Shown here: positions 13,205-21,085 of the stretch, piece by piece
Numbering within the stretch: the first letter of the stretch is position 1
Layout: every line of letters starts with the position of its first letter
Origin: an uncultured Bacillaceae bacterium
GTDB taxonomy: Bacteria > Bacillota > Bacilli > Bacillales > Caldibacillaceae
DNA length: 21,085 nt
Assembly: GCA_937983015.1 (NCBI GenBank)
Contig: CALKAK010000025.1
Location: forward strand, 1-21,085
Reading direction: 5' to 3'
Translations under genes and position numbers: made by a program
The notes under the pieces: generated by a model
Told to the model about the DNA's origin: nothing
Seen by the model: only the letters and a program-made list of their open reading frames with translations
Databases searched by the model: none

Positions 13205-15841
13205 CTATTTGGCATCATACCATGTTTCCCCATATGCTACATCCACTTTTAACGGTACTTTGAGTTCAATCGTATGTTCCATCACTTCTGGTACGATGAC
13301 TTTCAATCTCTCGATCTCTTCTTCCGGCGCTTCAAAAATCAATTCGTCATGAACTTGTAGAAGCATCCGGGCACGCATGTTCTCTTTTTTCAAGCGCTCC
13401 GCCATTTCAATCATGGCTTTTTTGATAATATCCGCGGCACTTCCCTGGATAGGAGTATTCATCGCCAGGCGTTCACCAAACTTGCGGACATTAAAGTTCT
13501 TACTCGTGATTTCCGGAATGTAACGACGACGATTGAGTAACGTCGTCACATATCCCTTTAATTTCGCCTCCTGCACGATATCTTTCATATATTGCTGGAC
13601 ATCCGGATAAATGGCGAAATACTTATCAATAAATTCCTGCGCTTCCTTGCGGGAAATCCCTAAATTTTGCGAAAGCCCGTAGTCGCTAATGCCGTATACA
13701 ATTCCGAAATTCACGGCCTTTGCCTGCCTGCGCATCTCCGGTGTAACATCCTCTCTAGCGACATAGAAGACATCCATCGCGGTCCGTGTATGGATATCCA
13801 TTCCCTCTTTAAAGGCAGCGATCAAACGCTGATCGCCTGAAATATGGGCCAACACGCGCAACTCGATTTGCGAATAGTCCGCGGCTAAGATCATCCAGCC
13901 CTCTTCTGAGGGGACAAAAGCTTGACGGATTTTGCGGCCCTCTTCAAGTCGGATCGGGATGTTTTGCAGGTTCGGATCCGTAGAACTGAGCCGTCCCGTT
14001 TGCGTGAGGGCTTGATTGAAGCGGGTATGGACTTTACCGGTTTCCGGATGGATGACCTTTAACAAACCTTCAATATATGTCGACTGCAACTTCCCTAATT
14101 GCCGGTAGTGGAGAATATAATCGATGATTTCGTGTTGATTTTGTAATTTTTCCAGAACATCCGCAGAAGTGGAATAACCTGTTTTCGTCCGCTTGATCAC
14201 TGGAAGACCGAGCTTCTCAAAGAGGATGACCCCCAGTTGTTTAGGTGAATTAATGTTGAATGGTTCGCCGGCAATTTCATGGATTTTCCTTTCAATTTCC
14301 ACCAATTGCTGGGAAATCTCCTCACCCATCGCCTCGAGCCGCTTTTGATCGACCTTGATGCCGGAACTTTCCATATCGGCTAAAATAAATGAAAGCGGCA
14401 TTTCTAATTCGGTGAAGAGCCGGTACTGTTCATTTTCTTGCAACTTTTGAATTAAAGGTTCTTTCAAATATTGAATGGCCAGCGCTTTACGGACAACATG
14501 ATCTGCCCGTTCTTCATCGGAAAGGGGTTTCCGTTTAGCGCCCTTGCCATAGATTTGATCATCCGATCGAACTTGTTCCCATTGATATTCTCTGGCTATA
14601 TCGTAAACTTCTTGAATGGTGGCCGAGGGATTCAGTAAATACGCTGCTAAAAGCAAATCAAAAGCCACACCTTGCAATTCGATTCCGAATCGCCGCAAGG
14701 CGACTACCGTTCGTTTGGCATCATAAACATATTTTTTTCGCGAGGCATCCTCTGCCCATTCTTTAAACGGCTCGGAATTAAGGGCTACCTCTAGCGGGAT
14801 GTAATAATTCCCCGTTTTATTGACGAGCGCAAAGCCGAGTACCGGTGCGTAATGATAATTATCTTCAATGATTTCGACATAGAAACTATTCTCCCGATCG
14901 AACATATCCGGGGAGAGCGTTTGAACGATTTGATATTCAACCGCTTTTAGTTCTTCTCTCTCTCGTTTGTTATCGGATGCTGTCGAAATTTTTTCTAGTA
15001 GGGACTGAAATTCGAGATCTTTAAATAGCCTGGTTAATTTTTCCAAGTTCGGTCCTGAAAAACTCGTCTCCTCTAGCGTGATCGTTAGCGGAGCGGAACG
15101 TTCGATTTCTGCTAATCGTTTGCTCATGAGGGCCTGTTCTTTATAGGTCGCCAAATTTTCCTTTAGTTTTTTTCCGCTCACTTCTTCAATGGAGGCCAAC
15201 ACATTTTCTAACGTTTGAAATTGTTTTAGCAGCTTGATCGCTGTTTTTTCACCGACACCGGGCACCCCCGGAATGTTATCACTGGCATCACCGGCGAGGC
15301 CTTTCATATCAACTATTTGTTCGGGGGAAAGCCCAAGTTTTTCTTTTATATATTCCGGGGTGTACGCCTCCATATCCGTTACGCCTTTTTTCGTGACGAA
15401 AACCGTCGTTTTTTCCGTGGCCAGCTGGGTTAAATCCCTGTCACCAGTGATAATTTGCACTTGGAAGCCCTGGTTTTCCGCCTGTCTAGCCAGGGTACCG
15501 ATAATATCATCCGCTTCATAATAATCCAGTTCATAATGCTTGATCCCGAACGCATCGAGCAATTCACGCAAGTACGGAAATTGCTCTGACAATTCGGGTG
15601 GGGTCTTTTGTCTCCCCCCCTTATAATCTTGAAATGTTTCATGACGAAATGTCGTTTTTCCCGCATCAAACGCGACTAAAATATGACTCGGTTTTTCTTC
15701 TTCAAGGATCTTATGTAACATGACACTGAATCCATAAATGGCGTTCGTGTGAATTCCTTTTTTCGTATGTAATAATGGTAGGGCATAAAAGGCACGGTAG
15801 GCGATGCTATTTCCATCGATCAAAACAATTTTTTTATCCAA
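13205..15841 (-). CDS. polA: DNA polymerase I
   Basis: The product is 878 aa. The 5'-nuclease domain covers roughly residues 1-290, with VLIDGNSIAYRAF, FDAGKTTFRH, YEADDIIG, ITGDRDLTQL and GVPGVGEKTA. Next is a 3'-5' exonuclease-like domain that lacks the DxE catalytic pair (FYVEI in its place), as in B. subtilis and Geobacillus PolA, so it is probably not proofreading. The polymerase domain has motif A DYSQIELR, motif B RRQAKAVNFGIVYG and motif C VHDELIFE, and ends GETWYDAK. It acts in gap filling, primer removal and repair. The TTG at 15841 is chosen because GAGGGG lies 6 nt upstream; the in-frame ATG at 15856 has no ribosome binding site and would overlap that sequence. Confidence 0.97.
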   Translation of the reverse strand: MDKKIVLIDGNSIAYRAFYALPLLHTKKGIHTNAIYGFSVMLHKILEEEKPSHILVAFDAGKTTFRHETFQDYKGGRQKTPPELSEQFPYLRELLDAFGIKHYELDYYEADDIIGTLARQAENQGFQVQIITGDRDLTQLATEKTTVFVTKKGVTDMEAYTPEYIKEKLGLSPEQIVDMKGLAGDASDNIPGVPGVGEKTAIKLLKQFQTLENVLASIEEVSGKKLKENLATYKEQALMSKRLAEIERSAPLTITLEETSFSGPNLEKLTRLFKDLEFQSLLEKISTASDNKREREELKAVEYQIVQTLSPDMFDRENSFYVEIIEDNYHYAPVLGFALVNKTGNYYIPLEVALNSEPFKEWAEDASRKKYVYDAKRTVVALRRFGIELQGVAFDLLLAAYLLNPSATIQEVYDIAREYQWEQVRSDDQIYGKGAKRKPLSDEERADHVVRKALAIQYLKEPLIQKLQENEQYRLFTELEMPLSFILADMESSGIKVDQKRLEAMGEEISQQLVEIERKIHEIAGEPFNINSPKQLGVILFEKLGLPVIKRTKTGYSTSADVLEKLQNQHEIIDYILHYRQLGKLQSTYIEGLLKVIHPETGKVHTRFNQALTQTGRLSSTDPNLQNIPIRLEEGRKIRQAFVPSEEGWMILAADYSQIELRVLAHISGDQRLIAAFKEGMDIHTRTAMDVFYVAREDVTPEMRRQAKAVNFGIVYGISDYGLSQNLGISRKEAQEFIDKYFAIYPDVQQYMKDIVQEAKLKGYVTTLLNRRRYIPEITSKNFNVRKFGERLAMNTPIQGSAADIIKKAMIEMAERLKKENMRARMLLQVHDELIFEAPEEEIERLKVIVPEVMEHTIELKVPLKVDVAYGETWYDAK

Positions 15842-15854
15842 GATCAATCCCCTC
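15839..15854 (-). promoter_or_regulatory. Ribosome binding site and TTG start of polA
   Basis: GAGGGGA (15848-15854) is 6 nt from TTG (15839-15841). The upstream ATG (15854-15856) has only AT-rich sequence before it. The resulting N-terminus MDKKIVLIDGN fits PolA relatives. Confidence 0.75.
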
Positions 15855-15917
15855 ATTTCTCATATAGAAAATCGGTATAAACTACCCTATACTCTCCTTA
15901 TTCTAACATGCGAACGA

Positions 15918-15955
15918 CAAAAAAAGAAATCGCCGGTCCTGGGAATCGGACCGGC
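15918..15955 (-). terminator. Terminator of hflK-hflC
   Basis: GCCGGTCC (15948-15955 on minus) and GGACCGGC (15932-15939) form a perfect 8 bp GC-rich stem with an 8 nt loop, followed by GATTTCTTTTTTT. It lies just after the hflC stop and isolates the pair from polA. Confidence 0.92.
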
Positions 15956-15966
15956 TTCGCAAAAAG

Positions 15967-16902
15967 TTATTCGTTTCCTTCATATAATCCTTGTAACAAT
16001 CTAGCATAAGGTGAGTCGGATGGTAAGATGATCACCGTCTGATCATCGATGACTTGTTTATACGATTCTAGTGTCCGATACAGTCTGTAAAATTCCGGAT
16101 CTCGCGAGAAAGCCTCATTATAAATTCTGGCCGCTTCTTCTTCACCTTCTGCGCGAATCCGCTCGGCATCTGCACGGGCTTCTGCTAACATGATCTCAAC
16201 TTCCCTGTCCGTTTCTGCCCGGATAATATTCGCCTGGGCATCCCCGCGTGATAAGTAATCTTGTGCTGTAGATTCACGTTCAGAGATCATTCGCGTATAA
16301 ACGGATTGTTCGTTATCTGGTGGCAGGTCAATCCGTTTGATGCGGACATCGACGACCTGGATTCCGTATTTATCCTTTTCTAAAAGGGCGTTCACTTCTT
16401 CTTTTACTCGCTCATTCAAGTCACCACGACTCGTCTTTTCATCATTGATGATTTCATCGTAATTCATCTGACCGAGTTGAGTACGGATCACGGAGTAAAT
16501 GAATTCATCCATCCGCGCTTCCGCATTTTCGATCGTCCGGGCATTGGTGATCAGGTCGAGTGGATCTACTATCTTCCAGATCGCATAATTATCAATGATT
16601 ACCCGTTTTTTATCCAGAGTTGTAATCTCGGACTCGGACACATCATACGTTAATTGATGCTTCGGTAAACTTGTAACCGTTTGAATGAAAGGGATTTTAA
16701 AATAGAGCCCCGGTTCATCTTCGACCCGCACGACTTCACCGAATTGCCGGACAACTTTATATTCTCCCTCACGCACGATAAATAAATTCGAAATGATGAT
16801 AAATAGAATAAAAATGACGATCAACAATATTAAGCCAGAAAATATATATTTTCGCATGGAGAAATTTCTTCTTCTTTCTTCGATATCGATGACATCACTC
16901 AT
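15967..16902 (-). CDS. hflC: HflC-like SPFH/band 7 protein, protease modulator
   Basis: The product is 311 aa. One N-terminal membrane segment lies at about residues 16-39 (IFSGLILLIVIFILFIII). It is followed by a band 7 domain (FIVREGEYKVVRQFGEVVRV, then EPGLYFKIPF) and a long charged helical part (ISERESTAQDYLSRGDAQA, AEARADAERIRAEGEEEAA) typical of SPFH coiled coils. In E. coli, HflC with HflK forms a membrane cage around the FtsH protease. The ATG at 16902 overlaps the hflK stop by 8 nt (ATGAGTGA) and has AAGGAAG 8 nt upstream; a GTG at 16911 sits on that site and is rejected. B. subtilis lacks a standard hflKC pair and uses flotillins, so its presence here is notable. It could equally be called a SPFH/stomatin protein. 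Confidence 0.85.
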   Translation of the reverse strand: MSDVIDIEERRRNFSMRKYIFSGLILLIVIFILFIIISNLFIVREGEYKVVRQFGEVVRVEDEPGLYFKIPFIQTVTSLPKHQLTYDVSESEITTLDKKRVIIDNYAIWKIVDPLDLITNARTIENAEARMDEFIYSVIRTQLGQMNYDEIINDEKTSRGDLNERVKEEVNALLEKDKYGIQVVDVRIKRIDLPPDNEQSVYTRMISERESTAQDYLSRGDAQANIIRAETDREVEIMLAEARADAERIRAEGEEEAARIYNEAFSRDPEFYRLYRTLESYKQVIDDQTVIILPSDSPYARLLQGLYEGNE

Positions 16903-17869
16903 TCTGTTCACTTCCTTCCCCTTCAGGAGTTACCTGTGAAGATGGCGCATGGTTAGTTAAAGGCGGAATTGGGAAGTATTTCACCGTATCACCATCATCA
17001 TCCATGATATAGATTTGCGCATCTTTCAAAACCTGTTCCAGTGTTTCGATGATCAAGCGTTCTCTAGTAACTTCCCGGTTATTTTGATAGGCGTTGTATA
17101 AACTGTTGAAGACGGCGACATCCCCATGCGCTTGCTGGATCCGTGCCTCTTTTTGACCTTCCGCTCGGCGGATAATCGCCTCTTTCTCACCTTGGGCCTC
17201 ATTGATTTTCTGGTTGCGATATTTATTCGCTTCGTTTATTTTCGTGTTCATCGTTTCCCGCGCATCGGTAACACGGGTAAACGCTTCACGAACTTCATCA
17301 TTAGGGAGATCAACATTGCGCAATTTCACGTTCATGATCGAAATCCCCATATCATACTCTTCAACCAAACGAGTCAGTAGTTCACGGACGTTCGCCTCAA
17401 TTTCTGCCCGGCCATCCGTCAAGGCTTCGTCAATTTGCGAGTTCCCGATAATACTCCTTAATGATGCGCTCGTAGCGTTAAACAAAGCCTGTTCTGGATT
17501 ATCGATGTTATACAAATATTTCACCGGATCAGTAATGCGCCATTGTACGACGACATCGGCTATGACGATGTTTTCATCTCCTGTGATCATTTTCGTTTCT
17601 TCGGCTCCACTTGCGCCGTCTTCTTCTGGAGAAAATCTTAAATCCAGGCTAAATGTCTCTTTAGAAAGTTTTTCCACCGTTTGAATCGGCCAGGGTAATT
17701 TAAATTTTAAACCCGGTTCTGTGATCGGGTCTCCGGCATCACCGAATGTGAGCACAACCGCCTGTTCCGATTCATCGACCGTATACCATGATGTCGCGGC
17801 GACAAGTCCTAAGATAACGATCGCCACAACCAGCCCGATCGTCGTATAAATTTGTTTTAAGCTCACCAT
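16895..17869 (-). CDS. hflK: HflK-like SPFH/band 7 protein, FtsH modulator
   Basis: The product is 324 aa. A single membrane segment lies at about residues 8-27 (TTIGLVVAIVILGLVAATSW). It is followed by the band 7 domain (VDESEQAVVLTFGDAGDPI, PGLKFKLPWPIQTVEKL) with the typical HflK stretches VVQWRITDPVKYLYN and LTDGRAEIEANVRELL. A coiled coil covers about residues 225-285 (NKYRNQKINEAQGEKEA), and the acidic tail ends EGEGSEQNE. It lacks the Gly-rich N-terminal tail of E. coli HflK. The ATG at 17869 has AAAGGGAG; a longer in-frame start at 17959 is rejected because it would run through the promoter. It is cotranscribed with hflC and driven by a perfect SigW promoter 39 nt upstream. Expected partner: FtsH, encoded elsewhere. 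Confidence 0.86.
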   Translation of the reverse strand: MVSLKQIYTTIGLVVAIVILGLVAATSWYTVDESEQAVVLTFGDAGDPITEPGLKFKLPWPIQTVEKLSKETFSLDLRFSPEEDGASGAEETKMITGDENIVIADVVVQWRITDPVKYLYNIDNPEQALFNATSASLRSIIGNSQIDEALTDGRAEIEANVRELLTRLVEEYDMGISIMNVKLRNVDLPNDEVREAFTRVTDARETMNTKINEANKYRNQKINEAQGEKEAIIRRAEGQKEARIQQAHGDVAVFNSLYNAYQNNREVTRERLIIETLEQVLKDAQIYIMDDDGDTVKYFPIPPLTNHAPSSQVTPEGEGSEQNE

Positions 17870-17907
17870 ATTATCTCCCTTTCTCCGTGAATCTCTACTT
17901 ATGTATA

Positions 17908-17933
17908 TACGAACACCTGAAGAAATTGTTTCA
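17908..17933 (-). promoter_or_regulatory. SigW (ECF) promoter of hflK-hflC
   Basis: TGAAAC (17928-17933), a 16-base spacer and CGTA (17908-17911) match exactly the SigW consensus TGAAAC-N16-CGTA. It lies 39 nt before the hflK ATG. No SigA promoter of similar quality was seen in this gap. Confidence 0.88.
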
Positions 17934-18188
17934 CCTTTTATTGTAAACGAAAATTTCATATCTTCCTATCAAAAAGTTTAAACGGCGGAGATTCAATTCG
18001 TAAAATTCACAGGAACACACGCTTTGACAAAAAAAGGGGATACGAGAGAAAATCGGGGCTCCTATCACGGAAAAACCTTGAAGAGTGCAAAAAAGAGTGA
18101 AGCTTGAAGTCGCTTCGCCTAAACTTTTGGATGACGGGGTTTCACTTCCATAGTAAGAGCCCATTGTTAATCCACCATCAATAACGTG
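17934..18188 (-). other. Intergenic stretch between hflK promoter and phoR
   Basis: Together with the hflK leader this makes a gene-free gap of 319 nt. Apart from the SigW promoter it holds only a weak 5 bp hairpin (GAAGC 18112-18116 with GCTTC 18099-18103) followed by TCTTTTTTG, which could be a poor phoR terminator. A 77-codon open frame on the minus strand (17931-18164) has no ribosome binding site or protein-like pattern and overlaps the promoter. Confidence 0.5.
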
Positions 18189-19967
18189 TTAATATTTTTT
18201 TAAATGTTTATAACTGGGAAACTTTTTATGGAAAACCACCGTAAAACAAGATCCCTTGCCAATTTCTGACTCTACTTGAATGTCACCTTTGTGGGCATCG
18301 ACAAGATGTTTCACGATGGCGAGCCCCAGCCCGGTGCCTCCTGAATTGCGACTGCGGGCTTTGTCCACACGATAAAAACGTTCAAAAATCCGGGGAATTT
18401 CTTCTTTCTCGATGCCGATGCCCGTATCGATCACCGATAGTTTTACATGCTTTTCATCTTCTTCTAAACGAACCGTTACTTTACCATCCTTTGGTGTATA
18501 GGAAATAGCATTGGTTACGAGATTAAGAACGATTTGCTGGATGCGGAGACGATCTCCCTCGACGAAACAGGATAGACCGTTTTCGATCGTAAAAGTTATA
18601 TTTTTCTTGTCCGCTTTTTCTTTTAATGTTCGATAAACATCCTGGACGATAAGAAATAAGTCTACTTTTTCTATATTTAATTGAAAACCATCTCTTTCGA
18701 TACGTGATAGCTCCAGTAGATCGTGAATCAGTGATTGGAGCCGATCAGCTTCTTTATGAATAATTTTTAAAAAGGCGTGCAATGTTTCTTTTTCATCCAT
18801 AGCACCATCGAGCAAAGTTTCCGCAAAGCCTTTGATCGATGTAACGGGGGTTTTTAATTCATGGGAGACATTGGCAACAAAATCCTTGCGAATTTGTTCC
18901 AGATCCTTCAGTTCAGTTATATCGTGAAAAACGAGAACGATCCCGTTCCATTCATGTGTTGAACTGATAATCGGTGCAGCATAGACTTCAAAATGTTTCA
19001 GCTGAATTCCTATCGGTATCCGCACTTCTTTGCGGACACCTTTTTCCGTCATGAAAACTTCTTCGATAATATGACGGACCGCCCGATGGTCAATACAGTT
19101 CGTATAGAATTGCCCCAACAATTCATCACTGTTTTTACCGAACACTTCCGCATAGGTGCGATTGATTAAAGTGATTCTCCCTTGGCGGTCGATCGAAATC
19201 AGGGGCATCCCCATATTTTCTATGATCGTCTTCAACCTGTCCGTCTGTATCTCCTGATCCCTGGTTACTTCCTGCAAATTTCTCGCTAGAATATTTAAGG
19301 TCGTTTGCAAAACACCAAGCTCATTATTCGGTTCTTCATAAACGCGGGCCGAATAATTTCCTTTTGCCAACTCGATCGCTACCCGTGTGATCGAATCAAG
19401 GGGCTTTGTAAACTGGAATATGAGATGTCGCCCTAACCATATCAATGCAAGGCTGCCGATGAGAAAAAAGAGCGAACCAACGGCTAATAAATTTTTCATA
19501 ACTCGCGCATCGCTGGCAACCGGTGTGCCAACCAGCAAATAAAAAACTTCGTCGTCTTCATCATGGAGCGGTTTTTTTAAAAACAAATAATGGCTGCTTT
19601 CATAAATCTGGACGTCTTCCACCCGGTCTTTTTTAGGTAGAGTTTCACTTAGCCATTTGCGTAATTCAAGATGTCCCGTATCACTGATCAATCCATTTTC
19701 ATATAAAAGACTCCCATCATCCCGGATGACAGCCGTGTATAAGCCCAGTTCTCGGGTTAATTCGTTGATTTGCTGAATACTTGTTCGGGTGAGTCCCTCA
19801 TCCTCTACGATATGGGCGATCAGCACACCTTCCCTTGTTAAATTTTTTACTTGCAACGAGAAGGCGTTCGTTTTCATTATGTGTAAAATTGCATAGACAA
19901 GGCCGGATAAGATTAAAATCAGGATAGCGATCAAGGAAAATATATATTTTCTCCGATAGGTCTTCAT
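18189..19967 (-). CDS. phoR: Phosphate regulon sensor histidine kinase PhoR
   Basis: The product is 592 aa. Membrane segments lie at residues 9-31 and about 158-178, enclosing an extracytoplasmic sensor domain of about 125 aa. These are followed by a HAMP domain (about 180-232), a PAS domain (about 243-350, with GMPLISIDRQGRITLINRTY) and HisKA with FVANVSHELKTP, His369 being the phosphorylation site. The HATPase domain has NLVTNAISYTP, DTGIGIEKEEI and GGTGLGLAIVKHLV. In Bacillus PhoR responds to phosphate limitation through cell-wall intermediates and phosphorylates PhoP. The ATG at 19967 overlaps the phoP stop by 4 nt (ATGA), with GAGGAG upstream, so translation is coupled. The length is normal for PhoR. 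Confidence 0.94.
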   Translation of the reverse strand: MKTYRRKYIFSLIAILILILSGLVYAILHIMKTNAFSLQVKNLTREGVLIAHIVEDEGLTRTSIQQINELTRELGLYTAVIRDDGSLLYENGLISDTGHLELRKWLSETLPKKDRVEDVQIYESSHYLFLKKPLHDEDDEVFYLLVGTPVASDARVMKNLLAVGSLFFLIGSLALIWLGRHLIFQFTKPLDSITRVAIELAKGNYSARVYEEPNNELGVLQTTLNILARNLQEVTRDQEIQTDRLKTIIENMGMPLISIDRQGRITLINRTYAEVFGKNSDELLGQFYTNCIDHRAVRHIIEEVFMTEKGVRKEVRIPIGIQLKHFEVYAAPIISSTHEWNGIVLVFHDITELKDLEQIRKDFVANVSHELKTPVTSIKGFAETLLDGAMDEKETLHAFLKIIHKEADRLQSLIHDLLELSRIERDGFQLNIEKVDLFLIVQDVYRTLKEKADKKNITFTIENGLSCFVEGDRLRIQQIVLNLVTNAISYTPKDGKVTVRLEEDEKHVKLSVIDTGIGIEKEEIPRIFERFYRVDKARSRNSGGTGLGLAIVKHLVDAHKGDIQVESEIGKGSCFTVVFHKKFPSYKHLKKY

Positions 19968-20674
19968 CCACGGGGCTCCTCAAATTTATATCCTAAACCG
20001 CGAATGGTTTTAATATATTGTGGTCTTTTCGTGTTCTTTTCAATTTTTTCCCGCAAATGGCTGATATGAACATCGACGATTCGCGTATCACCGACAAAAT
20101 CATAATTCCAGACTGAATTGAGCAATTGATCGCGTGTCAATACCCGCCCTTTATTTTGGGCAAGATAGAAGAGTAGTTCGAACTCTTTCGGAGTGAATTC
20201 AATCAGCTCGCCGTTCCGGTAAACTTCATATTGTTCCGGTAGAATCGTTAATTCACCGACCCGGATCTCTGTGGGATTTTCTTCATCCTTCGTCTGTTTC
20301 TGGCGATATTTCGTTCTTCGTAAAATGGCTTTGACCCGAGCTACCACTTCCCGGGGGCTAAAAGGTTTTGTCATGTAATCGTCGGCCCCGAGTTCTAAAC
20401 CGAGAACCTTGTCGAATTCATCATCCTTTGCGGTTAGCATTAGGATGGGCGTGTCGATTTGCCGTTTTCGCAAATCTTTACATACTTCGATCCCGTCCAT
20501 TTTCGGTAACATTAAATCGAGAACGATAAGATCGGGATTTTCATTGACCGCTTTTTCAAATCCTTCTTCCCCGTCATAAGCTGTGATGACTTCAAAGCCG
20601 GCCTGGGATAGATTATACTTCAATAACGTAACAATGGACTCTTCATCTTCGATCACCAAAATTTTTGTGGACAT
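19964..20674 (-). CDS. phoP: Phosphate regulon response regulator PhoP (OmpR family)
   Basis: The product is 236 aa. The receiver domain begins MSTKILVIEDEES, with Asp53 in DLIVLDLMLP as the phosphoacceptor, the acidic pair in EDEE, Thr in MLTAKD and Lys in MTKPFSP. The C-terminal winged-helix DNA-binding domain (about 134-233) has FTPKEFELLFYLA, TRIVDVHISHLR and TIRGLGYKF. The ATG at 20674 has GGAGGAAGG; the in-frame extension to 20725 is rejected because it spans that site. It forms an operon with phoR. In B. subtilis mdh lies directly upstream, but here icd is the next gene. Confidence 0.95.
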   Translation of the reverse strand: MSTKILVIEDEESIVTLLKYNLSQAGFEVITAYDGEEGFEKAVNENPDLIVLDLMLPKMDGIEVCKDLRKRQIDTPILMLTAKDDEFDKVLGLELGADDYMTKPFSPREVVARVKAILRRTKYRQKQTKDEENPTEIRVGELTILPEQYEVYRNGELIEFTPKEFELLFYLAQNKGRVLTRDQLLNSVWNYDFVGDTRIVDVHISHLREKIEKNTKRPQYIKTIRGLGYKFEEPRG

Positions 20675-20746
20675 GAACCTTCCTCCATCATGTGTATTCC
20701 CCGCCACCCTGATAGCGAACACCATTTCTATATATACTTACTTTTC

Positions 20747-20776
20747 ATTATAACAAGCGTTCTGGAAATAGACCAA
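20747..20776 (-). promoter_or_regulatory. Probable phoPR promoter with extended -10
   Basis: TGT then TATAAT (20747-20752) forms an extended -10. TTGGTC (20771-20776) lies 18 bp upstream as a weak -35. The promoter is about 70 nt before phoP. No clear tandem PhoP boxes (TTAACA-like repeats) were recognised. Confidence 0.6.
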
Positions 20777-20803
20777 TGTTTATAAAACGATCTACTTGAG
20801 GTG

Positions 20804-20843
20804 TAAAAAAAGCGTTCAAGAACGTGTCTTGAACGCTTTTTTC
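20804..20843. terminator. Terminator of icd, symmetrical
   Basis: AAAAAAGCGTTCAAG and CTTGAACGCTTTTTT (20806-20820 and 20828-20842) form a perfect 15 bp stem with a 7 nt loop. T runs on both strands would allow termination in either direction. It stops icd transcription before phoP. Confidence 0.93.
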
Positions 20844-20894
20844 GCTCGACATGGAATCGAAATCAACGAACGAATTGATTCAGCGATAATTAGA

Positions 20895-21085
20895 TTACAT
20901 ATTTTCGATGATCGCTGTTGCGAATTCAGAACATTTAACTTCAGTAGCATCTTCCATCAAGCGGGCAAAGTCGTAAGTGACCACTTTTGATTTGATCGTT
21001 TTTTCCAGACCTTTGATAATCAAGTCAGCCGCTTCGTGCCAGCCCATATGTTGTAACATCAAAACTCCAGATAGGATAACCGACG
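20895..21085 (-). CDS. icd: Isocitrate dehydrogenase (NADP), C-terminal fragment
   Basis: The last 62 codons and the stop are present; the start lies beyond the window. The sequence (SVILSGVLMLQHMGWHEAA, LIIKGLEKTIKSKVVTYDFARL, then ATEVKCSEFATAIIENM) matches the C-terminus of Bacillus Icd. It oxidises isocitrate to 2-oxoglutarate in the TCA cycle, producing NADPH. In B. subtilis the order is citZ-icd-mdh-phoP-phoR; here icd ends with its own terminator and no mdh follows. Catalytic residues are outside the window. Confidence 0.92.
   Translation of the reverse strand, partial: SVILSGVLMLQHMGWHEAADLIIKGLEKTIKSKVVTYDFARLMEDATEVKCSEFATAIIENM

Noticed and set aside
15876..15894. GTATA...TATAC inverted repeat upstream of polA
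   Set aside because: Arms are only 5 bp and AT-rich; expected by chance and not tied to a known operator.
17931..18164. 77-codon open frame on the minus strand upstream of hflK
   Set aside because: It lacks a ribosome binding site, has no protein-like pattern and overlaps the SigW promoter.
1..21085. CRISPR arrays, insertion sequences, tRNA or rRNA genes, phage genes
   Set aside because: Looked for on both strands; no repeat-spacer pattern, transposase motif, terminal inverted repeats or tRNA-like cloverleaf was recognised.

Overview
This window reads as a chromosomal core region of a low-to-mid GC Bacillaceae firmicute, close to the Bacillus/Geobacillus/Caldibacillus group. The evidence is the local gene order (infC-rpmI-rplT, thrS, ytxC, nrdR-dnaB-dnaI, gapB, coaE, mutM, polA, phoPR, icd), strong GGAGG-type ribosome binding sites, several TTG starts, a T-box, an L20-type leader, a CcpN-type operator and two textbook SigW promoters. 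Almost everything is on the minus strand. Only the tail of a glycosyltransferase (1-140) and ysdB (844-1242) are on the plus strand.

Layout. Positions 1-2000 carry the glycosyltransferase tail, a dimeric all-alpha dUTPase, ysdB behind a SigW promoter, and a TVP38/TMEM64 membrane protein. Positions 2040-3470 are the translation operon infC-rpmI-rplT. It has a near-perfect SigA promoter and a long leader containing an attenuator; infC probably starts at AUU. Positions 3570-5881 are thrS, controlled by a T-box with a readable ACC (Thr) specifier. Positions 5998-10286 hold ytxC, the primosome genes dnaI and dnaB, nrdR and an unrecognised small protein. Positions 10400-11532 are the NADP-type gluconeogenic gapB, with a CcpN-like operator lying on its -10 region. 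Positions 11641-15841 are coaE, mutM and a proofreading-deficient type PolA. Positions 15967-17933 are an hflK-hflC pair with its own perfect SigW promoter. Positions 18189-20775 are phoP-phoR. The window ends inside icd.

How the genes work together. The window combines DNA replication and repair (PolA, MutM, DnaB/DnaI, NrdR, dUTPase), translation with feedback control (L20 leader, Thr T-box), central carbon metabolism (GapB, Icd, CoaE), and envelope or phosphate stress sensing (PhoPR, SigW-driven ysdB and hflKC). No insertion sequence, CRISPR array, tRNA, rRNA or prophage gene was seen.

The most interesting feature is the two-gene SPFH module (hflK, hflC) inserted between polA and phoR under a perfect ECF SigW promoter. 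Also notable are a second SigW promoter whose -35 coincides with the -35 of a divergent dUTPase promoter, the absence of mdh between icd and phoP, and a His-to-Glu change at a probable zinc ligand of DnaI. I did not find a wholly unknown multi-gene system.
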